Of a DNA stretch of 64,000 nt, positions 15,415 through 24,257 are shown piece by piece; position 1 is the stretch's first letter, and every line of letters begins with the position of its first letter. Source of the stretch: an uncultured bacterium (lineage in GTDB: Bacteria > Verrucomicrobiota > Lentisphaeria > Victivallales > UBA1829); the NCBI GenBank assembly GCA_900548385.1, contig URKJ01000007.1, positions 62,001-126,000 of the forward strand. Direction: 5' to 3'. The translations under genes were made by a program, and so were the position numbers. The notes beneath the pieces are model-generated. The model was given only the letters and a program-made list of their open reading frames with translations, made no database searches and had not been told where the DNA came from.

Positions 15415-17223
15415 TCACATCATCCAGATCGTATTGTGACTTTTCGAGGCGGCGGAAGCGTAGGCGGTTCCTGCGTCGCGGGTGGTGAACCCGGCGGGCA
15501 GCGGCTGATCCAGTTCGGGGATCGGCTCGCGGCTTTTCAGATGTCTGTGAATCCGTCCGGCAAGATAGTCCAGCCGTGCGGCAACTCCTGCGATCCGCGC
15601 CTGCGGGATTTCCAGACCGAACGGTTTGCGTTCTGCAAGCCAGAGAGTTTCATACCATTTTCCGAATTCCCGGACAGCCTGCGCGGCATCGCGGGCGGTC
15701 CGCCCCGCCCGTTTCAGTTTGACGGGATTTTTTGTCTGCCAGCCGTTGAGTGCCAGGGCGGACGCCGTCAGTTTCCATCGCAGAGCTTTGGCGAAGAGCA
15801 TTCCGAAACGGCGCAGATCGCGATCCGCCGGGGAAAGCGAACGCAGTTCCCGCATGGCGGTTTCCGCTTCTTCAAGTTGGGTGAACAGTTGTTCCGGGTC
15901 TGCCAGCCGGAGCAGAAAACCGGACAGCGGGTCGTCGTAAAACAACTGTTTGCACATGCTCCAGTTCGGATTTTCCGCGATATTATGCAAAGACGCGGTA
16001 CTGTCCATTTGTGCGAACAGTTCATAGCGTTTCAACGGGAATCCGCCGATTGCGGCAACGTACCGCGAGGTCGTTTCAAGACTGTTTTCCGGATCGGCCA
16101 TACAAAGCAGGTGATGGGCCGCCGCGGCAAAATTGGTGCAGAACAGGGATTCCGCTCCGTCATCGCCCCAAAGAGTGGTGAGGGCGGAACGTACCCCGTT
16201 CCGGGCGGCGGCGCGGTAAAAGAGCGATCCGGTTTCCGCGGCGGCGGGAAAATCGCCGAAAAAACGGTTCCAGCTGCGCAGTCCGGGCGAGATCCAGAGC
16301 GGACAGCCGGTCTTTTGCAGCCGTCGGATATTTTGCGTGTGTTCCTCTTCCGAAAGCGAAACATAATTCCAGTAATCAAGCGTGAGAGTGGAAGAAATCC
16401 GGCGGAGTTCCGCATCGTCCAGCGGGATATTCCGGGAGTGTCCGAGAATATAGTCGCTCCATATCATGCCGGTCAGTCCGTGACGTTCGCAGATCTCCGC
16501 AAGATTTTCCAGGTGGCGCAGATAGAGCTGTTTCGGCGGGACGGGGGCGTTGAAGTCCAGCGAGGTGCCGAGACCGAGTCCCCACGGTTCATCCGCGCCG
16601 AGATGAATCCGTCCGGAGCGGTAAGGTGATGATGCTTCAAGGATCAGGTGTTCGATGAACTCTGCCGCTTCCGGCGAATTTACGTTCAGAATGCGCGGGG
16701 CATCGGAGAACTGTTTGAACCGCGGATTCTTGAAAATGTGCTCCAGATGACCGAGTGTCTGAATGCAGGGAAACAGCTCAATACCGAGCTCAAAACAAAA
16801 ATCGTCAAGTTCACGGATTTCGTCTTTGGAATAGCGTCCGCGCCCGAATCCGATAAACGGCATGTCCGTGACTTCGAACGTGTCTTCGGTATAGAGCGCG
16901 AGATGGGTCAGGCCGAGCAGGGAGAGGCGTGCGGCGGTGCGTTTCAGGAACGGAATGGAAGGGACGGCACCGCGGGAACAGTCGAACATCAGTCCGCGTT
17001 CCGAAAATGCGGGTTCCGCCGGAGTTCCGGATGATACGCCCGCCAGAATGGTTCCGAGCAGTCGGTGAAGCACGGGACGGGATGTATAACGGATGCGGAA
17101 GCCGCCGGCGGTTCTGCGGATGGAATCCCGATCCGCACGTTCGCACAGAACGGGCGTTCCCTCCGTTTCGGAAAAAAGGTCCGGCAGAACGGAACAGAGA
17201 AGCGGATCGTTCAGGCGGATCAT
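15415..17223 (-). CDS. GH20-like beta-N-acetylhexosaminidase
   Basis: 602 aa. Residues ~75-420 form a TIM-barrel like family GH20 exo-hexosaminidases. GLMFDCSRGAVPS marks the first strand, and IHLGADEPWG carries the Asp-Glu pair expected to polarise the substrate N-acetyl group and act as acid/base. The C-terminal ~170 residues are helical. No signal peptide follows the chosen start, so it may act in the cytoplasm on imported GlcNAc oligosaccharides. The ATG at 17223 lies 2 bases after the regulator stop and gives an N-terminus aligned with the operon; an upstream in-frame ATG at 17316 lies inside the regulator. It forms an operon with the two-component genes upstream. Confidence 0.85.
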   Translation of the reverse strand: MIRLNDPLLCSVLPDLFSETEGTPVLCERADRDSIRRTAGGFRIRYTSRPVLHRLLGTILAGVSSGTPAEPAFSERGLMFDCSRGAVPSIPFLKRTAARLSLLGLTHLALYTEDTFEVTDMPFIGFGRGRYSKDEIRELDDFCFELGIELFPCIQTLGHLEHIFKNPRFKQFSDAPRILNVNSPEAAEFIEHLILEASSPYRSGRIHLGADEPWGLGLGTSLDFNAPVPPKQLYLRHLENLAEICERHGLTGMIWSDYILGHSRNIPLDDAELRRISSTLTLDYWNYVSLSEEEHTQNIRRLQKTGCPLWISPGLRSWNRFFGDFPAAAETGSLFYRAAARNGVRSALTTLWGDDGAESLFCTNFAAAAHHLLCMADPENSLETTSRYVAAIGGFPLKRYELFAQMDSTASLHNIAENPNWSMCKQLFYDDPLSGFLLRLADPEQLFTQLEEAETAMRELRSLSPADRDLRRFGMLFAKALRWKLTASALALNGWQTKNPVKLKRAGRTARDAAQAVREFGKWYETLWLAERKPFGLEIPQARIAGVAARLDYLAGRIHRHLKSREPIPELDQPLPAGFTTRDAGTAYASAASKSHNTIWMM

Positions 17224-17225
17224 GG

Positions 17226-18581
17226 TCACTCCAGGTTGTAGGTGTGCAGTTTCCGGTGAAGAGTGCGGCGGCTGATGCCGAGCTTTTCCGCGGCTTTGGT
17301 CCGGTTGCCACGGCACTCGTTGAGTGCGCGTTCAATGAGAATCTTCTCGTTGCATTCGAGGTCGCAGCTCGGCTGGGCAAGCACGGTTTTGGCGATACCG
17401 GGGGTGACGCCCTCACGGATGTCGACAGGAACGTTGTCGATGTCGATCATCTTTCCGCGGCAGAGCACGACCATGCGTTCGACGCAGTTGCGGAGTTCCC
17501 GGATGTTTCCCGGCCAGCTGTAAGCGCAGAGCGATGCCATTGCCGCTTCCGTAATGCCGATGTCCTTGCCGTTTTCTTTTGTGAACAGGTCAAGATAATG
17601 TTTGACGAGCAGGGGAATATCGTCCCGCCGCTCGCGGAGCGGGGGGATTTCCAGAGAGACGACGTTGAGACGGTAAAAAAGATCTTCGCGGAATTCGCCG
17701 CGTTCGACCATCGCCCTCAGGTCGCGGTTGGTCGCGGCAACGACACGGGCGTCGGTGACGATCGTTTCCGTTCCGCCGATCCGTTCGAACGCGCGGTTTT
17801 CCAGCACGCGCAGGAGTTTGACCTGAATATGAAGCGGGATTTCGCCTATTTCGTCAAGGAAGATTGTTCCGCCGGCGGCAAGTTCGAAACGTCCTTTACG
17901 CATTTCGACCGCTCCGGTGAATGCGCCGCGTTCATGTCCGAACAATTCGCTTTCGAGGAGGTTTTCCGGCAGGGCGGCGCAGTGAACGGGAACGAATTTC
18001 CCGGCGCGTCCGCTGCATTGGTGGATTGCCTGGGCAACGAGCTCTTTTCCGGTTCCGCTTTCTCCGGTGATCATCACGGTGGTGCGTGTCGGTGCGACCT
18101 GTTCGATCGTTTCGATGATGTTTTTCATTTTCGTCGAATTGCCGATCATGCCTTTGATTCCGAAACTGGAACCGAGGCGGCGTTTGAGTTCCGTGTTCTC
18201 CTCCTTGAGCCGGACCGATTCCAGCGCGCGGCGGATAATGATCTCCAGACGGTCGAAATTGACCGGTTTTGTGACGAAGTCGAACGCGCCTTTTTTGACC
18301 GCGTCCACGGCGGTTTCGATGGAACCGTAGGCGGTGAAGAGAATGCACGGCGGGGACGGTGTGCGTTTCAGTGCGGTTTCGAGCACATCAAGCCCGCTCG
18401 GTCCCGGCTCCATGCAGATGTCGCTGAGAATCAGGTCGTAGTGGTTGCGGTTGATCAGATTGATGCCGATCTCTCCGTCTTCGGCAAGCGTGACGTCATA
18501 ATCGGGACGGAGAAATTTGCCCATGGCTTCACGGGTTCCGCGTTCGTCGTCAATGATCAGAATGGAATAACGGCGGTTCAT
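17226..18581 (-). CDS. NtrC-family sigma-54-dependent response regulator
   Basis: 451 aa. The receiver domain (1-120) has acidic residues in IIDDE and phospho-acceptor Asp54 in LSDICMEPG. The AAA+ domain (~140-380) has Walker A GESGTGKE, the sigma-54-contacting GAFTGA loop and Walker B FLDEIGEI. A Fis-type HTH closes the protein (GNRTKAAEKLGISRRTLHRKL). It activates sigma-54 promoters when phosphorylated by its cognate kinase, encoded just upstream with a 4-base ATGA overlap. A near-match sigma-54 site lies across the divergent promoter region at 19794-19809. Confidence 0.96.
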   Translation of the reverse strand: MNRRYSILIIDDERGTREAMGKFLRPDYDVTLAEDGEIGINLINRNHYDLILSDICMEPGPSGLDVLETALKRTPSPPCILFTAYGSIETAVDAVKKGAFDFVTKPVNFDRLEIIIRRALESVRLKEENTELKRRLGSSFGIKGMIGNSTKMKNIIETIEQVAPTRTTVMITGESGTGKELVAQAIHQCSGRAGKFVPVHCAALPENLLESELFGHERGAFTGAVEMRKGRFELAAGGTIFLDEIGEIPLHIQVKLLRVLENRAFERIGGTETIVTDARVVAATNRDLRAMVERGEFREDLFYRLNVVSLEIPPLRERRDDIPLLVKHYLDLFTKENGKDIGITEAAMASLCAYSWPGNIRELRNCVERMVVLCRGKMIDIDNVPVDIREGVTPGIAKTVLAQPSCDLECNEKILIERALNECRGNRTKAAEKLGISRRTLHRKLHTYNLE

Positions 18582-19753
18582 TCAGCCTCTCCTTCCTTTG
18601 CGGCGGGGAGAATCCCCGCATACTGGTTGGCGGGCGGGAGCACGCGGACACGGCTCCCGGAGCCGGGAAATACAATGGTGAAACAGGTCCCTTTGCCTTC
18701 GACGCTTTCCACGGAAAGGCGGGCTCCGTGCTGGCGGAAAATACGTTCGACGATCATCAGACCGAGTCCGTTGCCGGTCGCTTTGGTCGTGTAGAACGCA
18801 TTGAAGAGTTTTGTCATGTTTTCCGGGGAAATGCCTTTTCCGGTGTCGATGATCCGGACTTCGACCTCCTGTTCCTCGTTGAGTTCGCAGAAGATCGAGA
18901 CCGTTCCGCCCTGCGGCATGGATTGCAGAGCGTTTTTGATGATGTTGAAAAACGCCTGTTTGAGCTGTCCCTCGTCGGCAGGAATTTGCGGGAGGGTATC
19001 CGCCCAGTGGCATTTTACGTCGACGTTGCGGTTTTCAATTTCATGGCGCATGAAGTTGAGCGCCTCTCCGAGTACGGTCCGGAGATCGGTCGGACGGAAA
19101 TGCAGTTTTGCCGGACGGAGCGCTTTGAGAAACTGATTGAGGATCGCATCGAGCCGTTCGACCTCTTTTTTGGAAGCGTCGATGCTTTCCGCCGCTTCGG
19201 CGAGATCCACGTTTTCCTTGCGGAACATGCGCTGGAGCAGCTGGAGATTGAGATAAAGGCTGTTCAGCGGGTTGCCGATTTCGTGAGCGACTCCGGCGGC
19301 GAGCATGGAGATGATCTTGCTGCGTTCGCTTTCCACCTTGGAAGCGTTTTTTTCGTAGTCTTCGGTAATGTCGGTCAGAATTACGGTGACGAAATCCGCT
19401 TTTTCATGAGGGACCAGGTAGAAACGGATGATCCGCCGTTCCGGATAGAGCACTTCCAGTTCGCGACGTTCGGAGCGTCCTTTGTCCGCGATCAGAGCTT
19501 CCCAGTCCACCCCTTTGAGGAAAGAGGCGACCGAAAGGCGCGAGGTGTCGTCCGGAATGCCCAGAAGCCGGGTCGCCGCCGGATTGCGGTATTTGATCTT
19601 GAGGTTGTTGTCAATCACCATCACGCCTTCGCTGATGGTATTGAAGATGTTTTCCAGAAATCCTTTTTCTTCCGCCAGTTTGTTGATGCTTTCATAAAGA
19701 TCGTGCGGATCCATGCTGTCGAGCTCGTCGGGGATTATTTCTTCGTCTGCCAT
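18578..19753 (-). CDS. PAS-domain sensor histidine kinase (NtrB type)
   Basis: 391 aa. No transmembrane segment, so a cytoplasmic sensor. A PAS domain covers ~30-130 (FNTISEGVMVIDNN). The HisKA region has the phospho-acceptor His157 in AAGVAHEIGNPLNSL. The HATPase region has the N box in FFNIIKNALQSM, G1 in DTGKGISPENM and GNGLGLMI. The start at 19753 has AGGAAAGG upstream; an earlier in-frame codon at 19801 lies in the promoter region. The cognate regulator follows with overlapping stop/start. Confidence 0.95.
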   Translation of the reverse strand: MADEEIIPDELDSMDPHDLYESINKLAEEKGFLENIFNTISEGVMVIDNNLKIKYRNPAATRLLGIPDDTSRLSVASFLKGVDWEALIADKGRSERRELEVLYPERRIIRFYLVPHEKADFVTVILTDITEDYEKNASKVESERSKIISMLAAGVAHEIGNPLNSLYLNLQLLQRMFRKENVDLAEAAESIDASKKEVERLDAILNQFLKALRPAKLHFRPTDLRTVLGEALNFMRHEIENRNVDVKCHWADTLPQIPADEGQLKQAFFNIIKNALQSMPQGGTVSIFCELNEEQEVEVRIIDTGKGISPENMTKLFNAFYTTKATGNGLGLMIVERIFRQHGARLSVESVEGKGTCFTIVFPGSGSRVRVLPPANQYAGILPAAKEGEAE

Positions 19754-19787
19754 CCTGACACACCTTTCCTGATTGATTTGTTTTGTG

Positions 19788-19817
19788 ACAATATGGCACA
19801 TTTTTTGGAAAAATCAA
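19788..19817 (-). promoter_or_regulatory. Putative promoter of the two-component/GH20 operon
   Basis: Minus strand TTGATT (19812-19817), 18-base spacer, TATTGT (19788-19793), 35 bases before the kinase ATG. Confidence 0.45.
19794..19809 (+). promoter_or_regulatory. Near-match sigma-54 promoter upstream of the TadE-like gene
   Basis: TGGCACA, four bases, then TTGGA: correct -24 element and spacing, but the -12 GC is GG. It points towards the plus-strand operon at 19902 and lies next to genes for an NtrC-type activator. Confidence 0.35.
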
Positions 19818-19838
19818 TCAGAAAAACAGAGAAAGCGT

Positions 19839-19867
19839 TTGAGATTTTACTGAAATGGGGGTAAAGT
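19839..19867 (+). promoter_or_regulatory. Putative sigma-70 promoter of the TadE-like gene
   Basis: TTGAGA (19839-19844), 17-base spacer, TAAAGT (19862-19867), 34 bases before the ATG at 19902. Confidence 0.4.
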
Positions 19868-19901
19868 ACCGGAGAACCATAAATCAAAACGGAGATTTGC
19901 C

Positions 19902-20459
19902 ATGAAACGGAAGCACCGGGAGGAGGGACAGGCCATCGCGGAATTCGTCGTCTGCCTGATCGCGATTCTGTTTGTATTTCTCGGAGTTCTGGCGATGGGC
20001 GTGCTTTCGATGGAAAGTGTGTCCTGTCTGATCGGAGCCCGGAGCGATGCCGATGTGGCGTCGGCGCTTGGGAGTTCGGTCGGCGGCAGCGCTCCGGAAC
20101 AGATTCTGGAATGGGACCGCGGTCCGGACGGAATCCCTTTTACCGCCGACGACGAGCCGGTTACGGGAATGGGATCGGAAAGTTTCGCCCGGAACTTCGA
20201 TACGCGGGAAGACGTTGTGGAAGGAACGGAGAGCGTTCCCATGACTCTTGCCGAACTCGCAAAGAACGGATATGCCGACGGGCGGGCGGGGGAGACCACG
20301 TTTCTTGCCGCCGCGAATCTGAACGGCTATACGCATACGGAGACGGATCCGCTTTCCAAGCGCGGTCTTCCCGAACTTCAGAACATGCTCCGCCGGATCG
20401 TCGGCGGAGGGAAATTCGTGTTGAAAGATACGGTTTTCATACCGGCAAAGGTGGATTGA
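19902..20459 (+). CDS. TadE-like pilus-assembly/envelope protein
   Basis: 185 aa. Starts with a basic patch and EGQAIAEFVVCLIAILFVFLG, the TadE/TadG N-terminal signature of a Glu-containing transmembrane helix, seen in pseudopilins of Flp/Tad systems. The rest is periplasmic with a DRGPDGIPFTADDEP segment and no recognised domain. No tad genes (ATPase, secretin, TadC) are in the window. Its TGA overlaps the ATG of the next gene by one base. Confidence 0.8.
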   Translation: MKRKHREEGQAIAEFVVCLIAILFVFLGVLAMGVLSMESVSCLIGARSDADVASALGSSVGGSAPEQILEWDRGPDGIPFTADDEPVTGMGSESFARNFDTREDVVEGTESVPMTLAELAKNGYADGRAGETTFLAAANLNGYTHTETDPLSKRGLPELQNMLRRIVGGGKFVLKDTVFIPAKVD

Positions 20460-20950
20460 TGAAACAACGGATCGAACGGAAGATCATGACTCTTTCCGAA
20501 GCTGCGGAATGGCGCGCGGAACTTCGGAAGCTGGGAAAAAAACTCGCGCTGACCAACGGCTGCTTCGATCTGCTGCACCGCGGACACGCGGAGTATCTGC
20601 TTGCCGCGCGTGAATCGGCGGATGCGTTGATCGTGCTTCTGAATTCCGACGAGTCGATCCGCCGCCTGAAAGGTCCTTCCCGTCCGATCTGCACGGAAAC
20701 GGACCGTGCGTTCATGCTCGCCTGTTTTGAGTTTATTGACGCCGTTGTGGTGTTCGGTTCCGAGCGCTGTGACGGAGAAATCGCGACAATCGCTCCCGAT
20801 GTTTATGTGAAGGGCGGCGATTATACCGTGGAAAAACTGGACCCCGGCGAACGTTCCGCGCTTTCCGGGTGTGGGGCGGAAATCCGTTTCATCCCGTTTG
20901 TTCCCGGCTGTTCCACAACCGCTCTGATTGAAAAGAGCCGCAAATCCTGA
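20459..20950 (+). CDS. rfaE2: D-glycero-beta-D-manno-heptose 1-phosphate adenylyltransferase-like protein
   Basis: 163 aa, the stand-alone nucleotidyltransferase half of HldE. The cytidylyltransferase-like fold is shown by LTNGCFDLLHRGH (HxGH-type motif), LLNSDESIRRLKGPSRP and the C-terminal PGCSTTALIEK. The family transfers AMP to heptose-1-phosphate for LPS core synthesis. The ATG at 20459 shares a base with the upstream stop; an in-frame extension into that gene is not used. HldE kinase and epimerase genes are not in the window. A related GHMP sugar kinase is encoded at 26349. Confidence 0.9.
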   Translation: MKQRIERKIMTLSEAAEWRAELRKLGKKLALTNGCFDLLHRGHAEYLLAARESADALIVLLNSDESIRRLKGPSRPICTETDRAFMLACFEFIDAVVVFGSERCDGEIATIAPDVYVKGGDYTVEKLDPGERSALSGCGAEIRFIPFVPGCSTTALIEKSRKS

Positions 20951-20971
20951 AATCAACGAAAGGAAATTATC

Positions 20972-21805
20972 ATGAGTTCCAGCTGTTCCGGGAACTGCTC
21001 CGGCTGTTCCTCCGCCTGCAATTCCGAAGAGAAACTTGAAAAGCGTCTTTCCCTGATCAAAAACAAGATCCTTGTGCTTTCCGGCAAGGGCGGAGTCGGC
21101 AAAAGCACGGTCGCCGCGACGCTTGCGCTGACGCTGGCGCGGAAAGGTGCGAAAGTCGCTCTGCTCGATGTGGATTTTCATGGGCCATCCCAGCCGACTC
21201 TGTTCAGCCTTCAGACCGCGACGGTCGAGGGCAACGAGAACGGCATGTTTCCGGTGGAGACGGAGGGACTCAAGATTTTTTCAATCGGTCTTGTCATGGA
21301 GGATGCGGACCGTGCGATCATCTGGCGCGGTCCCGCCAAGATCGGCGTTCTCAAGCAGCTGCTTGAGGATGTCCAGTGGGGCGAACTGGATTATATGATC
21401 CTTGATTTCCCGCCGGGAACGGGCGACGAAGTGCTTTCCGCCTGTCAGATGCTTACGGGCAGCAAGCGCGCGGTCATTGTTTCCACTCCGCAGGAGGTTT
21501 CACTTGCCGACTGCCGGAAGTGCGTCGATTTCTGCAAACAGGTCGAAGTGCCGATCGCCGGGATCATCGAAAATATGAGCGGTTTTGTCTGTCCCGATTG
21601 CGGTCACCGTCATGAGATTTTCTCCAGCGGCGGCGGACAGAAACTGGCGGACCTTGCGGGCTGCGGCCTGATCGCCCAGCTTCCGCTTGATCCTGTCTTC
21701 CTGCAGAAATGCGACAGCGGGGACGTTGCCGGTGCGCTCAATTCCTCACCCGTCATTGCCGGAGAGATGGATAAAGCGGCGTCGCTTCTTATTTCCCGGA
21801 ACTGA
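20972..21805 (+). CDS. mrp: Mrp/NBP35-family P-loop ATPase (Fe-S cluster carrier)
   Basis: 277 aa. The N-terminal Cys cluster (CSGNCSGCSSAC, residues 5-16) resembles the eukaryotic Nbp35-type Fe-S motif. LSGKGGVGKSTVA is the deviant Walker A, followed by LLDVDFHGPSQP, LDFPPGTGDE and IIENMSGFVCPDCG (CxxC bridging the dimer). Such proteins bind and transfer [4Fe-4S] clusters. It may serve Fe-S enzymes such as the radical SAM protein encoded at 31202. Co-directional with rfaE2 (21 bases) and the ABC transporter (14 bases). Confidence 0.95.
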   Translation: MSSSCSGNCSGCSSACNSEEKLEKRLSLIKNKILVLSGKGGVGKSTVAATLALTLARKGAKVALLDVDFHGPSQPTLFSLQTATVEGNENGMFPVETEGLKIFSIGLVMEDADRAIIWRGPAKIGVLKQLLEDVQWGELDYMILDFPPGTGDEVLSACQMLTGSKRAVIVSTPQEVSLADCRKCVDFCKQVEVPIAGIIENMSGFVCPDCGHRHEIFSSGGGQKLADLAGCGLIAQLPLDPVFLQKCDSGDVAGALNSSPVIAGEMDKAASLLISRN

Positions 21806-21819
21806 GGAGCGCCGCGCTG

Positions 21820-23289
21820 ATGCCGACGGAACCTTTGCTTGAACTGGATTCGCTTGTCAAGTCGTTCGGAGGGACGTGTGTCCTTTCCGGAGTCTCCCTG
21901 ACGGTCGGAACCGGGGAAATTCTCGGTCTCGTGGGGGAGAACGGCGCGGGCAAGTCGACGCTGGTCAAGTGCCTGCTCGGAGTTCATCGTCCCGATTCGG
22001 GGACGATCCGTTTTTGCGGGCATGCTCTGCGGCCGGGCGAACCGGGGATCGAAGGGATTCCGCAGGAATTCAATCTGATCAATGACCTGACGGTGGCGGA
22101 AAATATTTTTCTCGGACGCGAGCCGCGCCGGTTCGGTCTGCTGGACTATGCCGGGATGTGTGCCGAATCCCGGCGGCAGTTGGAGCGTCTGGGTGTATCT
22201 CTGGATCCCCGGCGGATGATCGACACGCTCAGTGTAGCAGAGAAACAGATGGTCGAAATCGCCAAAGCGCTGTCGGTCAAATGCCGTCTGCTGATTATGG
22301 ACGAGCCGACTACTGTACTGAATCAGAACGAGACGGCCGTTCTTTTCCGGATCATGCGTGAACTGCGGGCGGCGGGAACGTCGATCATTTTTATTTCGCA
22401 CCGTCTTGAAGAGATCCGGACGGTTTGTGACCGCGTTGCGGTCCTGCGGGACGGTGTGCTGGTCAGCTGCGATCCGGCGCCGTCGCTGAGTGCGATGGAG
22501 ATTGCCCGGCGGATGGTCGGGCGTGAAGTTTCGCAGATGTTTCCTCCGAAACGGTTTCCCGATACGGAGCATGCCGTTCTTTCCGTGGAGCATCTGAGTT
22601 CGGGCAGGGAGGTGCGCGATGTATCGTTTTCTCTCGGCAGAGGGATCACCGGCTTTGCCGGTCTTGCCGGAGCCGGGCGAACCGAACTTGCGGAGGCAAT
22701 CTGCGCGCTCCGCAAGGCGCGGGGTGCGGTCCGGCTTAACGGAAAGCTCCTGAATCTGAAAAAGCCGTCGGATGCGATTGCCCGCGGGATCGTCTATCTT
22801 TCCGAGGACCGGCAGGGCAGCGGCATTCTGACCGGATCGGCGGTTGACGTCAACACTACTCTTTCCAGTCTTTCCCGGTATTGCCGTGCCGGATTCATCC
22901 GTAAACGGGAGGAGATCCGGGCGGCGGAAACGTATGTGGAGCGCTTCCGCATCAAAACGCCGTCCGTTTCCACGGAACTGCGTTTCCTGAGCGGAGGCAA
23001 TCAGCAGAAAGTGGCATTGGCGAAATGCCTTGACATTCATCCGGAAGTTTTTATTTTTGACGAGCCCACGCGCGGAGTCGATATCGGCGCCCGCAGCGAT
23101 ATTTATACATTCATCAGCGAACTTGCGCAAAGCGGCGTTGCCTGCCTGCTGATTTCTTCCGATCTGGAGGAGATCATCGGCATGTGCGACCGCGTTCTAG
23201 TCATGCGTTCCGGCGAACTTGCCGGATGTGTGGAGCGCGAGCGCGTTACCGAAGAGGAGATCATGTACCTTGCAACCGGAGTCCAGTAA
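21820..23289 (+). CDS. Sugar ABC transporter, duplicated ATP-binding subunit (RbsA/MglA type)
   Basis: 489 aa with two ABC domains. The first (~8-240) has Walker A GENGAGKST and Walker B LLIMDEP. The second (~255-489) has the degenerate Walker A GLAGAGRTE, the signature LSGGNQQKV and FDEPTRGVD. This is the CUT2 layout used for ribose, galactose, xylose and similar monosaccharides. GAGGAG precedes the ATG. The permease start overlaps its 3' end. Confidence 0.96.
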   Translation: MPTEPLLELDSLVKSFGGTCVLSGVSLTVGTGEILGLVGENGAGKSTLVKCLLGVHRPDSGTIRFCGHALRPGEPGIEGIPQEFNLINDLTVAENIFLGREPRRFGLLDYAGMCAESRRQLERLGVSLDPRRMIDTLSVAEKQMVEIAKALSVKCRLLIMDEPTTVLNQNETAVLFRIMRELRAAGTSIIFISHRLEEIRTVCDRVAVLRDGVLVSCDPAPSLSAMEIARRMVGREVSQMFPPKRFPDTEHAVLSVEHLSSGREVRDVSFSLGRGITGFAGLAGAGRTELAEAICALRKARGAVRLNGKLLNLKKPSDAIARGIVYLSEDRQGSGILTGSAVDVNTTLSSLSRYCRAGFIRKREEIRAAETYVERFRIKTPSVSTELRFLSGGNQQKVALAKCLDIHPEVFIFDEPTRGVDIGARSDIYTFISELAQSGVACLLISSDLEEIIGMCDRVLVMRSGELAGCVERERVTEEEIMYLATGVQ

Positions 23290-24244
23290 ATTTTCACAAA
23301 CGGCGGCACGTCTGCTGCGAAGCACGGGGGGACCTTATGCCGCTCTGATCGTTCTGCTGATCGTATGCTGTCTTTCCAACGAGCATTTCCGCAATATTCA
23401 GAATCTGATCAATATAACGCGGCAGGTGTCGTACAGCGGCATTATCGCGCTCGGTATGACCTTTGTGATCGCCGGAGCGGGAATCGACCTTTCGGTCGGT
23501 TCGCTGCTGGCTCTTTCCGGCGCTCTGTCGATCATGGGAATGAATGCGTTTCCCGGTTCGGAGACTGCGGCGGTGGCGCTTGCCGCTCTGATTGCAGTCG
23601 TGACGGGAGCTGTCGGCGGAACGACGAACGGACTGCTGGTGTCGGTCGGGAAAATTCCGCCGTTCATCGCCACGCTTGGAACGATGGTTATTTTCCGTTC
23701 CCTGACGTTGTATTTTGCCGATTCGGGACTTGTATCGACGGAGAACGAAGCGTTCCGCTCGTTCGGCGGTGCCCTGATCGGCTCGGTTCCGCTCCCGGTC
23801 TGGGTGATGCTGATCCTGACGGTTCTGCTGTCGGTTCTGCTGAACCGGACGCGCCTCGGACGCCATATCTGTGCGGTCGGTTCCAATGAACGTGTTGCGC
23901 GCTATTCCGGCATCCGGACCGGAGTCGTCAAGTACAGTACCTATCTGATCGCCGGTCTGACGGCCGGAGTCAGCGCCCTGCTGTTCGGCAGCCGCCTGAA
24001 TGCGGTCAGTTCGACCAGTGCGGGGCTTTCCTATGAACTGGACGCCATTGCCGCTGTAATCATCGGCGGCAGTTCGATGAACGGCGGAAGAGCTTCGGTC
24101 TGGGGGACTCTTGCCGGCGTGCTGATCCTCGGAATCGTTTCCAACGTTCTGGATATGTGGGGAATTTCCGTAACGCTTCAGGGAACTGTCAAGGGACTTG
24201 TCATTATTATTGCTGTGATGATTCAACATAAAACATTAAAATAG
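23270..24244 (+). CDS. Sugar ABC transporter permease (RbsC type)
   Basis: 324 aa, about eight to ten membrane helices. CUT2 permease signature blocks are ALGMTFVIAGAGIDLSVGS near residue 50 and IGGSSMNGGRASVWGT near residue 265. I chose the TTG at 23270 (20 bases inside the ATPase gene, GAGGAG ~10 bases upstream) because the longer in-frame start has no family-like N-terminus. It forms the complete transporter with the genes on either side. Confidence 0.93.
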   Translation: MQPESSKFSQTAARLLRSTGGPYAALIVLLIVCCLSNEHFRNIQNLINITRQVSYSGIIALGMTFVIAGAGIDLSVGSLLALSGALSIMGMNAFPGSETAAVALAALIAVVTGAVGGTTNGLLVSVGKIPPFIATLGTMVIFRSLTLYFADSGLVSTENEAFRSFGGALIGSVPLPVWVMLILTVLLSVLLNRTRLGRHICAVGSNERVARYSGIRTGVVKYSTYLIAGLTAGVSALLFGSRLNAVSSTSAGLSYELDAIAAVIIGGSSMNGGRASVWGTLAGVLILGIVSNVLDMWGISVTLQGTVKGLVIIIAVMIQHKTLK

Positions 24245-24257
24245 AAGGAAAACGATC

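Noticed and set aside
16929..18794. 621-residue frame on the plus strand across the GH20 and regulator genes
   Set aside because: Antisense to two recognised genes; composition rich in Phe/Asp/Arg with no motif.
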